From positions 4,030,001 to 4,094,000 of the forward strand of contig NZ_CP077084.1 in the NCBI RefSeq assembly GCF_014268275.3: DNA of 64,000 bases, written 5' to 3'. The notes beneath the pieces were generated by a model. That model saw only the letters and a list, made by a program, of their open reading frames with translations. It was not told the DNA's origin and searched no databases. This DNA comes from Pseudomonas tritici (GTDB lineage Bacteria > Pseudomonadota > Gammaproteobacteria > Pseudomonadales > Pseudomonadaceae). Below are positions 54,547 to 64,000 of this stretch, piece after piece (the first letter of the stretch is position 1; every line of letters begins with the position of its first letter). A program made the translations under genes and the position numbers.

Positions 54547-55254
54547 TTAGCCAGCCAGGCCGACGAACATATCCTGCACGTCATCATGGTTGTCCAGGCC
54601 TTCCAGGAAGGCTTCGACTTCAGCCATCTGCTCGGCGCTCAAACCGCTCACCGGGTTTTTCGAGAGGTAACCCAGCTTGGCCGACAACACGGTAAAGCCC
54701 TGCTCCGGCAGCGCCTTCTGTACAGCATCCAGGTCGGTGGTTTCGGTGATGAACAGGGTGGTGCCCTCTTCCTCGCCGTCTTCGAAATCCTGGGCCCCGG
54801 CTTCAATCGCGGCCATTTCCGGATCGGCGTCCGGGCTGTCCGGCGAGGCTTCGATCAGGCCGACGTGGTTGAAGTCCCAAGCCACGGAGCCGGAGGCGCC
54901 CAGTTGGCCCTTACGGAACGCCACACGGATTTCAGCCACCGTGCGGTTGATGTTGTCGGTCACGCACTCGACGATCAGCGGCACCTGGTGCGGGGCGAAC
55001 CCCTCGTAGGTCACACGGTGGTATTGCACGGTCTCGCCGAGCAGACCGGCACCTTTCTTGATGGCGCGTTCCAGGGTTTCCTTGGGCATCGAGGCCTTTT
55101 TGGCCTGTTCCACCACCAGACGCAGGTGGGCGTTGGTCGCGGTGTCGGCGCCGTTGCGGGCGGCGATGGTGATTTCTTTCACCAGCTTGCCGAAGATCTT
55201 GCCCTTGGCATTGGATGCCGCTTCTTTATGTTTGACTTTCCACTGTGCGCCCAT
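54547..55254 (-). CDS. YebC/PmpR-family protein (YeeN-type)
   Basis: A 235-aa YebC-family protein. It starts [20 protein letters not shown] instead of the usual MAGHSKWANIKH, which marks the YeeN-like paralogue. [40 protein letters not shown] and [20 protein letters not shown] are conserved. YebC-type proteins act as transcription factors and, as recently shown for some, help ribosomes through polyproline stretches. Gene is monocistronic. Confidence 0.9.
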   Translation of the reverse strand: MGAQWKVKHKEAASNAKGKIFGKLVKEITIAARNGADTATNAHLRLVVEQAKKASMPKETLERAIKKGAGLLGETVQYHRVTYEGFAPHQVPLIVECVTDNINRTVAEIRVAFRKGQLGASGSVAWDFNHVGLIEASPDSPDADPEMAAIEAGAQDFEDGEEEGTTLFITETTDLDAVQKALPEQGFTVLSAKLGYLSKNPVSGLSAEQMAEVEAFLEGLDNHDDVQDMFVGLAG

Positions 55255-55354
55255 GACTCACTCTCTTTTCGTCCATCGCGCCGAAACGTCTACTGGCCGG
55301 CGCTTTGGGGGCAGAGTTTATAGCGCAAGAACGCATCGTTCCACCAAAAAACCG

Positions 55355-56212
55355 TCAGGGTGCCAACTCGAAAAATGCCTGGATCAAGCGCAATGAGCGC
55401 CGCCGCTCCATGCAACCAAGCATGTGGCGATTCAGCAGCCCTTCGCCCTGGATCGGCACGGCGCACACGCGCGGGTCCGGGCTGACTTCCATCGACGACA
55501 CCACGCCTACGCCCAACTCGGCAGCAACGGCCTCGGTCACCGCCTCACGGCTGTCGAGTTCCAGCAGCACCTTGGGCTGTACACCGGCAGCCAGGCAGGC
55601 GTCATCAAAGGTGCGCCGGGTGATGGAGCTGGGCTCGCGCAGCACCATGATCACGTCGTTAAGCTGACCCAGGCGGATACCCTTGGGCAGCGTCGCCCAG
55701 GGGTGACTGACAGGCACCAGCGCGCAGATCCGCGACTCGCTCAAAGGTTGCAAATGCAGGCCATTGCGCGGTTCGACCTCGGTAAGTACCGCCACATCCG
55801 CATGCTCGGACAACAACGCGGCCAGGGTTTCCTGAGCGTTGCCCAAGCGCAGGTTGACGGTAATCCCAGGGTAACGCGCGCGCAGGCTGGCGATCATCGG
55901 CATCACCAGATGCGGGCCGTCCGCCGCCACTTCCAGGCGCCCGGTGAGCAATTGCTGGTTGGCCTCCAGCATCGCCTGCGCTTCATCTACCAGGCCGAAG
56001 ATCGCCCGCGTGATCGCCGCCAGGCGCGCGCCCTCCTCCGTCACCTCTACCCGACGTGCGGTACGCCGCAGCAACGGGATCTGGTAGTGCTCTTCCAGCG
56101 CCTTGATATGCCCGGTTACCGCGGGTTGGCTGATGAACAGCCGCGCCGCCGCACGGGTAAAACTGCCCTCGCGGGCCACGGCATCGAATGCGCGCAATTG
56201 AAACAGAGTCAT
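55355..56212 (-). CDS. LysR regulator of the phnWX operon
   Basis: A 285-aa LysR regulator beginning MTLFQLRAFDAVAREGSFTR with AAARLFISQPAVTGHIKALE as HTH. ATG 56212 starts exactly at the conserved N-terminus; the longer frame to 56413 overlaps phnW. It is divergent from phnW over 113 bp, the usual place for an aminoethylphosphonate-responsive LysR activator. A dyad AGCTATC-N9-GATAGCT lies just upstream of its start. Confidence 0.9.
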   Translation of the reverse strand: MTLFQLRAFDAVAREGSFTRAAARLFISQPAVTGHIKALEEHYQIPLLRRTARRVEVTEEGARLAAITRAIFGLVDEAQAMLEANQQLLTGRLEVAADGPHLVMPMIASLRARYPGITVNLRLGNAQETLAALLSEHADVAVLTEVEPRNGLHLQPLSESRICALVPVSHPWATLPKGIRLGQLNDVIMVLREPSSITRRTFDDACLAAGVQPKVLLELDSREAVTEAVAAELGVGVVSSMEVSPDPRVCAVPIQGEGLLNRHMLGCMERRRSLRLIQAFFELAP

Positions 56213-56235
56213 AGCTATCGGCCTCACTGATAGCT
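56213..56235. promoter_or_regulatory. Candidate LysR box of the phn locus
   Basis: AGCTATC (56213-56219), 9 bp, then GATAGCT (56229-56235): a perfect 7-bp inverted repeat in the divergent phn promoter region, directly at the regulator start. Confidence 0.55.
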
Positions 56236-56325
56236 CGCATAACAACAAACAATTTGATTGATGACAAGCCAAACTGCAATTTAGTCGCCGTAGCTTCAGC
56301 CCCCGATGCCTTGCGAGAATTCGAA

Positions 56326-57450
56326 ATGACCACCGCGCCGATCCTGCTGACCCCTGGCCCCCTGACCACCTCCGCCCGGACCCGTCAGGCAATGATGGTG
56401 GACTGGGGTTCATGGGATGACCGTTTCAACCAGCTCACCGCCAGTGCGTGCGAACACTTGCTGGCGATTCTCAACGGCGCCGACACTCACCATTGCGTGC
56501 CCTTGCAAGGCAGCGGCACGTTCGCCGTCGAAGCCGCCATCGGCACCCTCGTACCGCGCAATGGCAAGGTGCTGGTGCTGATCAACGGCGCCTATGGCAA
56601 GCGCCTGGCCAGGATCTGCGACGTGCTCGGCCGCGATTTCAGCACCTTTGAAACCGCCGAAGACGAACCGACCACCGCCGCCGACGTCGACCGCCTGCTG
56701 CAGGCCGACAAGGCCATCACCCACGTCGCGCTGATCCACTGCGAAACCAGCACCGGCATTCTCAACCCACTGCCGGAAATCGCCCAGGTCATTAAAAACC
56801 ACGGCAAGCGCTTGATCATCGACGCCATGAGCTCCTTTGGTGCGCTGCCGATCAACGCCCATGAAGTGCCGTTCGACGCACTGATTGCAGCCTCCGGCAA
56901 ATGCCTGGAAGGCGTACCGGGGATGGGGTTTGTCTTCGCCGAAAAAACCGCGTTGGCCGCGGCCCAAGGAAACTGCCACTCCCTGGCGATGGACCTGTTT
57001 GACCAGCACAGCTACATGGCCAAGACCGGCCAATGGCGTTTCACCCCGCCGACCCACGTGGTCGCCGCCCTGCACGAAGCGCTGCTGCAATACGTTGAAG
57101 AAGGCGGCCTGCCCGCGCGCCATCGACGCTATGCACGCAACTGCCAGGTGCTGCTGGATGGCATGGCCGAACTGGGCCTGCGCAGCTTCCTGCCGGCGGC
57201 GATCCAGGCGCCGATCATCGTCACCTTCCATGCTCCGCAAGACCCGCACTATCAATTCAAGGATTTTTACGAGCGGGTCAAGGCGAAGGGTTTCATCCTG
57301 TATCCGGGCAAGTTGACCCAGGTGGAAACCTTTCGCGTGGGCTGCATCGGCCATGTCGACGCCACCGACATGCACGCCGCCGTCACCGCCATTGCCGAGG
57401 CACTGCAAGCCATGGGCATCACCCTTTCTTCCTTCGGAGCACACGCATGA
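56326..57450 (+). CDS. phnW: 2-aminoethylphosphonate--pyruvate transaminase
   Basis: A 374-aa PLP aminotransferase making phosphonoacetaldehyde and alanine from 2-aminoethylphosphonate and pyruvate. It begins [20 protein letters not shown], has [37 protein letters not shown] and the PLP Lys in [21 protein letters not shown] 56326 fits the family length (~370). It overlaps phnX by four bases. Confidence 0.96.
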   Translation: MTTAPILLTPGPLTTSARTRQAMMVDWGSWDDRFNQLTASACEHLLAILNGADTHHCVPLQGSGTFAVEAAIGTLVPRNGKVLVLINGAYGKRLARICDVLGRDFSTFETAEDEPTTAADVDRLLQADKAITHVALIHCETSTGILNPLPEIAQVIKNHGKRLIIDAMSSFGALPINAHEVPFDALIAASGKCLEGVPGMGFVFAEKTALAAAQGNCHSLAMDLFDQHSYMAKTGQWRFTPPTHVVAALHEALLQYVEEGGLPARHRRYARNCQVLLDGMAELGLRSFLPAAIQAPIIVTFHAPQDPHYQFKDFYERVKAKGFILYPGKLTQVETFRVGCIGHVDATDMHAAVTAIAEALQAMGITLSSFGAHA

Positions 57451-58274
57451 ACTACCAGAACCCCAATGCCCTGCAAGCTGTGATCCTCGACTGGGCAGGC
57501 ACCGTGGTCGATTTCGGCTCCTTCGCACCCACGCAGATTTTTGTCGAAGCCTTTGCCGAGTTCGATGTGCAAGTCTCCATCGAAGAAGCCCGCGGCCCGA
57601 TGGGCATGGGCAAGTGGGATCACATCCGCACCCTCTGCGACCAGCCGCAGGTCGCCGAGCGCTACCGCAAGGCGTTCGGCCGCACGCCGACCGATGACGA
57701 CGTAACCGCCATCTACCAACGCTTCATGCCGTTGCAGATCGAGAAGATCGCCGAACACTCGGCGCTGATTCCCGGTGCCCTCGACACCATCGCACGCCTG
57801 CGCGTGCAAGGCATAAAGATCGGTTCCTGCTCCGGCTACCCCAAACAAGTGATGGATAAAGTCGTCGCCCTGGCGGCCACCAACGGTTATATCGCCGACC
57901 ATGTAGTCGCGACCGATGAAGTGCCCAACGGCCGCCCATGGCCGGCCCAGGCGCTGGCGAATGTGATCGCGCTGGGCATCGATGATGTGGCAGCGTGCGT
58001 GAAAGTCGACGACACCGTGCCCGGCATCCTCGAAGGCCGCCGCGCCGGGATGTGGACCGTGGCCCTGACCTGCTCCGGCAACGCACTGGGATTGACCTAC
58101 GCGCAGTTCCGCGCCCTTGACACCGCCACCCTGGCCAGCGAGCGCAAGCGCGTCGAAGCGATGTTCGAAGGCTCGCGCCCGCACTACCTGATCGACACCA
58201 TCAACGACCTGCCTTCGGTGATCGCCGACATCAATGCGCGCCTGGCCCGTGGGGAAATGCCGCAGAGCCACTGA
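57447..58274 (+). CDS. phnX: Phosphonoacetaldehyde hydrolase (phosphonatase)
   Basis: A 275-aa HAD-superfamily enzyme splitting phosphonoacetaldehyde into acetaldehyde and phosphate. The nucleophile is Asp15 in [18 protein letters not shown]. The Schiff-base Lys56 lies in [23 protein letters not shown] and [20 protein letters not shown] complete the HAD motifs. With PhnW it lets the cell use 2-AEP as a source of P, N and C. An ATGA overlap couples the two. Confidence 0.97.
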   Translation: MNYQNPNALQAVILDWAGTVVDFGSFAPTQIFVEAFAEFDVQVSIEEARGPMGMGKWDHIRTLCDQPQVAERYRKAFGRTPTDDDVTAIYQRFMPLQIEKIAEHSALIPGALDTIARLRVQGIKIGSCSGYPKQVMDKVVALAATNGYIADHVVATDEVPNGRPWPAQALANVIALGIDDVAACVKVDDTVPGILEGRRAGMWTVALTCSGNALGLTYAQFRALDTATLASERKRVEAMFEGSRPHYLIDTINDLPSVIADINARLARGEMPQSH

Positions 58275-58405
58275 TAGAGGTCAAAACAACGGCATTTGCG
58301 TGGGGCAAAACGCTCAAAATCGGCTTACAGTTAACGCACTGCGTCACCAAAGAACGCAATGTTGTTCCGTGAATAAACTGTACCTGATAAGTGAGGAACC
58401 CAGCG

Positions 58406-58972
58406 ATGCCGTGGAAAAACTCCGATACGCGCTACAGCACCATGTCGATCGCGTTGCACTGGTTGATGGTGGTGCTGCTGGCGGTGGTCTACGCCTGCAT
58501 TGAACTGCGTGGCCAGTTTCCGAAAGGCAGCGGTGCGCGAACGTTGATCGTCGAAATGCACTTTATGTTTGGCCTTACCGTGTTTGTGCTGGTGTGGCTG
58601 CGGTTGTTTGCGCGCAGCCTGGGGGTTGCCCCCAAGATCGTGCCGGCACCGCCGCAATGGCAGAGCCTGCTGGCGACGCTGATGCATGTCGCGCTGTACG
58701 CGCTAATGATCGGCATGCCGATTGCCGGCTGGCTGATTGTGAGTGCCGAGGGGCATTCGGTGATGTTCTATGGCATGGAGTTGCCGCCGTTGATTGGCGA
58801 GAACAAGGACCTCGCCAAGCAGATTGAAGGCTGGCATGTCTGGTTCGGCAAGGTCGGTTATTGGCTGATCGGGCTGCATGCACTGGCGGGGATTGCCCAC
58901 CATTACGTCCTGCGGGACAACACGGCGTTGCGGATGACGCCGGGGCGGTTTGCCAAGAAAACTGCTGAATGA
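58406..58972 (+). CDS. Cytochrome b561 family protein
   Basis: A 188-aa, four-helix cytochrome b561. Heme histidines are seen in MSIALHWLMVVLLAVVYACI, EMHFMFGLTVFVLVWLRLFA, LATLMHVALYALMIGMPIAG and GWHVWFGKVGYWLIGLHALA. ATG 58406 is preferred: GAGG is about 9 nt upstream. It is the second b561 of the window and stands outside the ECF unit. Confidence 0.92.
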   Translation: MPWKNSDTRYSTMSIALHWLMVVLLAVVYACIELRGQFPKGSGARTLIVEMHFMFGLTVFVLVWLRLFARSLGVAPKIVPAPPQWQSLLATLMHVALYALMIGMPIAGWLIVSAEGHSVMFYGMELPPLIGENKDLAKQIEGWHVWFGKVGYWLIGLHALAGIAHHYVLRDNTALRMTPGRFAKKTAE

Positions 58973-59062
58973 TGGAACGCGATTACGGCATGGGTAGCGT
59001 GCTGCGTCGTGCCTGTGACGGTCTGGCAGTCAAATAGGTTGGATCGAGGGTAACCGGTTCAA

Positions 59063-59152
59063 ATGTGGGAGCTGGCTTGCCTGCGAATGTGTTAGGCCAG
59101 TTACAGATATGCCAATTGACACCCCTCTTCGCGAGCAAGCCCGCTCCCACAG
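59063..59152. repeat. REPIN with mismatched arm types
   Basis: The left arm AATGTGGGAGCTGGCTTGCC faces a right arm CGCGAGCAAGCCCGCTCCCACA of a different REP variant. The spacer has TTAGGCCAGTTACAG. Likely a recombination product of two REP types. The rest of the 190-bp gap is featureless. Confidence 0.75.
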
Positions 59153-59162
59153 GGGTTCTGTG

Positions 59163-60047
59163 TCAGGCATTGAACCCTCGGCGGCCTTGCAGGCCGCCGG
59201 TGTGCACGAAGATCAGGCGGGTGCCGGAAGTAAAGCGCCCTGCTTCGATCTGCGCCTTCAAGGCCAGTAACGCCTTGCCGGTGTAGAGCGGCTCCAATGG
59301 CAAGCCGCAGGCCCGCTCTGTGGTTTCGATAAACTCGAGCAGCAGCGGATCGACCTTGGCAAAGCCACCTCGGCTGGCGTCCACCAGCTCATACCCACTT
59401 TGCACGATAGACTCCACGTTCTGCGCCACACCGTGATCATCCGGCACCGCCATGGCGCCGTGCACCGTGTGTGCACCCGCCTCCGCCAGCACCAGACCGG
59501 CCAACGTGGTGCCAGTGCCTGCAGCTAACCACCAGCCGTCGTAGTCGGTCCACCCCAGTGCGGGCAACTGCGCCCGCACCTGCTTGACCAACACGGAGCA
59601 ACCCGATGCACCCGCAATACCACCGCCGCCTTCAGGCACGGGATGCAGATGGGGATACTGCTCACGCCACGGCAGCCAAAAGTCCGGTTCATGGCGCGCG
59701 CGATAACCGCCATACCCCAGCCAATGCAATTGCATGCCAAATGCCTTCAAGTCGAGGACAGTAGGGGTGTCTTGTGGATGCCCGCGCAGCAGGCCTACGG
59801 TGGGGAAGTCAAAGCGCTTGCCGGCGGCGGCTAACGCGTGCAAATGGTTGGAGTAAGCGCCGCCCAGGCTGATGATGCCGCGGGCGTTTTGCGCCTGCGC
59901 TAAATGCCCGCTGAGCTTGAACCATTTGTTGCCACTGATCAGCGGGTCGATACAATCCAGGCGCAACACGGCCAGCTCGACACCTTGCAGCCAATCCAGC
60001 TGCAAGGGTTCAAGCGGTGCGCGGGGAAGCCAATCGAAGGGGCCCAT
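59163..60047 (-). CDS. D-cysteine desulfhydrase / ACC deaminase-like PLP enzyme
   Basis: A 294-aa fold-type II PLP protein. The PLP Lys is in DPLISGNKWFKLSGHL, followed by IISLGGAYSNHLHALAAAG. GWWLAAGTGTTLAGLVLAE provides the phosphate-binding glycines, and the C-terminus is LIFVHTGGLQG. It belongs to the ACC deaminase/D-cysteine desulfhydrase group; true ACC deaminases are ~338 aa, so a desulfhydrase or unknown lyase role is more likely. ATG 60047 follows the terminator of the upstream fadH gene. Confidence 0.85.
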   Translation of the reverse strand: MGPFDWLPRAPLEPLQLDWLQGVELAVLRLDCIDPLISGNKWFKLSGHLAQAQNARGIISLGGAYSNHLHALAAAGKRFDFPTVGLLRGHPQDTPTVLDLKAFGMQLHWLGYGGYRARHEPDFWLPWREQYPHLHPVPEGGGGIAGASGCSVLVKQVRAQLPALGWTDYDGWWLAAGTGTTLAGLVLAEAGAHTVHGAMAVPDDHGVAQNVESIVQSGYELVDASRGGFAKVDPLLLEFIETTERACGLPLEPLYTGKALLALKAQIEAGRFTSGTRLIFVHTGGLQGRRGFNA

Positions 60048-60062
60048 CGGGACATCTGTATG

Positions 60063-60097
60063 AAAAACGGGGCGGTAGTCTAACACCGCCCCGTTTG
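60063..60097 (-). terminator. Terminator of fadH
   Basis: AACGGGGCGGT-AGTCTAAC-ACCGCCCCGTT (60066-60095), with an A5 run at 60063-60067 that becomes U-rich on the minus strand. It ends the fadH transcript and separates it from the downstream PLP-enzyme gene. Confidence 0.9.
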
Positions 60098-60102
60098 GGT
60101 TC

Positions 60103-62217
<2,115 letters not shown>

Positions 62218-62355
62218 CTAAGAGCCGGCGGACTACCGCTCAATGACTGAAACTGACAAGTTATTGATCCAAATGCACAGCGCCCCTTGGCAAGCCGGTC
62301 CATGGGCCCTACCCTAGTCGGCGAACCCTGCACACGGTCTGTTGTCTGTTGCCCC

Positions 62356-63486
62356 ATGCGTAAACTTCTCGCTTTTACCGTCACCATGGCCCTGGTTGCC
62401 GCCGTCGCCGCGTATCTGGTCTGGACCCAGGAGCGCCCCGTGGCGCATTACCTGTCGGACCTGCGCATCACCCTTGCCGTCAACGAAGGCCTGCCGGCTG
62501 ACCGTGGCAACTTGCTGGGCATCCAGCCGGAGCTGTTTCCGGCCGACTACCAGAGCCTGGAACGCCTGCACCTGAAGCTGTCGGCCTACCTGCAAAAAGC
62601 CCGCGACCAAGGGCTGATCAACGACAAGACCATCGTGGTACTGCCCGAACATATTGGCACCTGGCTGATGCTCATAGGCGAGAAGAACGAGGTCTACCAG
62701 GCTCTCCACGCGAAAGATGCGATGAATTGGCTGTCGGTCAGCAACCCACTGATGTTTGCGCGCGCGTGGATCAGCGCCACGGGCGACAACCGCACCGACG
62801 ACGCCTACCTGCGCATGAAAGCCGATGGCATGGCGCGGGACTATCAGGTGTTGTTTGGCGGCCTGGCCAAGGAGTTTGGCGTGACCTTGGTGGCCGGCTC
62901 CATCACCCTGCCCAACCCAAGCGTCAGTCAGGGACAGCTGCAGGTCGGCCATGGTGCGCTGTATAACGCCAGCGTGGTCTTCAGCGCCGACGGTTTGCCC
63001 GTCGGCGAGCCGCAGCGTCAGCTCTACCCGATCTACAATGAACGTGGCTTTATCGAACCCGGTGATGAAAACGTCGTCAGCGTGGTCGACACCCCGGCCG
63101 GTCGCCTGGGCGTGCTGGTGGGCAGCGACAGCTGGTACCCGGAAAACTACCGCAAACTCAACGAACACGGCGCGCAGTTGATCGCAGTGCCGGCCTTTGT
63201 GCTGGGACGTGACACCTGGGACGGCCCATGGCGCGGTTTCAAAAGCGTGTCCACCCCGACTGAAATCAGCCTCAAGCCCGAAGAACTCAGTGAAGGCGAA
63301 GCCTGGCGCCGTCTCACGCTGATCAGCCAGCCCCCCGTCAGTCAGGCAAGCGCCGGCATGAGCGTGTTCCTGCGTGGACAATTCTGGGACCTGGGCACCG
63401 CTGGGCATAGCTTCCTCAGCAGCAACGGGCAAATCAGCGCAGATAGCGACGCCCGTGGTGCGCGCTTGTTGAATATCTGGCTGTGA
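62356..63486 (+). CDS. Nitrilase-fold membrane protein lacking the catalytic Cys
   Basis: A 376-aa protein with one N-terminal helix (AFTVTMALVAAVAAYLVW, residues 6-23) and a carbon-nitrogen hydrolase fold outside the cytoplasm. The usual catalytic Glu is kept (VVLPEHIG, Glu98). The motif normally reading G-V-x-I-C-Y-D...P-E is LGVLVGSDSWYPE here, so the nucleophile Cys is Gly256, and the catalytic Lys is not obvious near QRQLYPIY. It is probably enzymatically inactive as an amidase, or uses different chemistry. It overlaps the AraC gene downstream by four bases. Confidence 0.85.
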   Translation: MRKLLAFTVTMALVAAVAAYLVWTQERPVAHYLSDLRITLAVNEGLPADRGNLLGIQPELFPADYQSLERLHLKLSAYLQKARDQGLINDKTIVVLPEHIGTWLMLIGEKNEVYQALHAKDAMNWLSVSNPLMFARAWISATGDNRTDDAYLRMKADGMARDYQVLFGGLAKEFGVTLVAGSITLPNPSVSQGQLQVGHGALYNASVVFSADGLPVGEPQRQLYPIYNERGFIEPGDENVVSVVDTPAGRLGVLVGSDSWYPENYRKLNEHGAQLIAVPAFVLGRDTWDGPWRGFKSVSTPTEISLKPEELSEGEAWRRLTLISQPPVSQASAGMSVFLRGQFWDLGTAGHSFLSSNGQISADSDARGARLLNIWL

Positions 63487-64000
63487 AGCCCGTACGGCTG
63501 GGGGACCTGTCGGTGGGCTTCGTGCACACCCTGGCGGATGCCATCCACAGCCACGGCCAGGACCCGCAGCCGCTGCTGCTGCAATACGGCCTCGACCCGG
63601 CGCGCCTCGCCGAGGCCGGTGCACGCTTGTCGATCCCGCGTTACATGCGCCTTGGCCATGCGGCCATCCAGCTCACCGGCGACCCGGGCCTGGGTTTGCG
63701 CATGGGCCAGTTCAGCCGCCTGAGCCAGGCAGGGCTCGCGGGCGTCACCGCCGCCCAGGCGCCCAACGTACGCGAGGCTGCGCGCACATTGACTCGTTTC
63801 GAAGCACTGTACGGCTCCAATTATCGCGGGCAGTCGAGTTTTGTCGAAGATGCCGAAGGCGCCTGGCTCCGCTTCTACTCCATCAGCCCCTACAACGCCT
63901 TCAACCGCTTTGTGGTCGACTCGATCATCGCCGGCTGGCTGCATCAATTGTCGAGCCTGGCCCAACACCGGGTGCAGGCACAACGCATCGACATCGAATT
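63483..64000 (+). CDS. AraC-family regulator, N-terminal part (runs off right edge)
   Basis: The first ~172 residues of an AraC regulator of the Arabinose_bd (PF12625-like) type, with LSVGFVHTLADAIHSHGQDP, LLQYGLDPARLAEAGARLSI and GDPGLGLRMGQFSRLSQAGL. The DNA-binding HTH is beyond the window. The GTG start at 63483 overlaps the stop of the nitrilase-fold gene (GTGA), so the two are translationally coupled. The order fadH / nitrilase-like / AraC is conserved in Pseudomonas. Confidence 0.85.
   Translation, partial: MKPVRLGDLSVGFVHTLADAIHSHGQDPQPLLLQYGLDPARLAEAGARLSIPRYMRLGHAAIQLTGDPGLGLRMGQFSRLSQAGLAGVTAAQAPNVREAARTLTRFEALYGSNYRGQSSFVEDAEGAWLRFYSISPYNAFNRFVVDSIIAGWLHQLSSLAQHRVQAQRIDIE

Overview
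This window is from the chromosome of a Pseudomonas of the fluorescens group. The evidence is the gene content and order (fused-subunit Sha/Mrp antiporter, fadH with its PA3093/PA3094-like neighbours, a liu leucine-degradation cluster), Pseudomonas-only small protein families (DUF6124, DUF3077), the CrcY and PrrF small RNAs, and many REP/REPIN palindromes of the 'gtgggagctggcttgcctgcgat' class typical of that group. No phage, plasmid, IS transposase, CRISPR array, rRNA or tRNA was seen.

Layout. 1-7.4 kb: the start of an XRE regulator, a divergent EamA exporter and a six-gene Mrp/Sha cation-proton antiporter operon. 7.4-9.2 kb: a RibD-like reductase, a DUF6124 small protein behind a structured leader, and a REPIN interrupted by a 162-bp MITE. 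9.2-13.8 kb: cysS-glnS facing ppiB-lpxH. 13.9-18.7 kb: a MarR regulator with an EmrA/EmrB/outer-membrane-factor tripartite efflux operon and two operator palindromes 33 bp apart. 18.7-25.9 kb: tamA-tamB, a GNAT enzyme and exonuclease III. 26-29.8 kb: a PstS-like/OmpA fusion, an acyl-CoA dehydrogenase and its divergent LysR.

29.9-44.4 kb: leucine/isovalerate degradation in two blocks. liuR-liuE(mvaB) is followed by the sigma54-dependent RNA crcY. An acyl-CoA synthetase is divergent from liuABCD. Between the blocks lies a 5.2-kb gene for a DUF6543/LRR/NEL-type effector-like protein with an intact CxD ubiquitin-ligase motif. Palindromes of the TTGACGTTAACGTCAA type occur in front of both liuR and the ligase/liuA pair and are the likely LiuR operators. 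CrcY, when induced by CbrB, titrates Hfq/Crc and so ties this catabolic locus to carbon catabolite repression.

44.4-49.4 kb: a LexA/PrtR-like repressor lacking both residues of its self-cleavage dyad, a DUF3077 protein, a Fur-controlled PrrF RNA, a cytosolic-type M14 carboxypeptidase, and an HxlR regulator divergent from an MFS pump. 49.4-51.9 kb: an ECF sigma/anti-sigma pair divergent from a catalase-like protein and a cytochrome b561, with the same GGGAATA-N15-CGTCT promoter on both sides. 52-54.4 kb: an AFG1/ZapE-like ATPase and an LRR-protein kinase. 54.5-64 kb: a YeeN-type YebC protein, a LysR regulator with phnWX for 2-aminoethylphosphonate, a second cytochrome b561, a D-cysteine desulfhydrase-like PLP enzyme, FadH, a nitrilase-fold protein lacking its catalytic cysteine, and the start of an AraC regulator.

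Functions are assigned by reading protein and DNA motifs. No database search was run, so family names rest on recognition.
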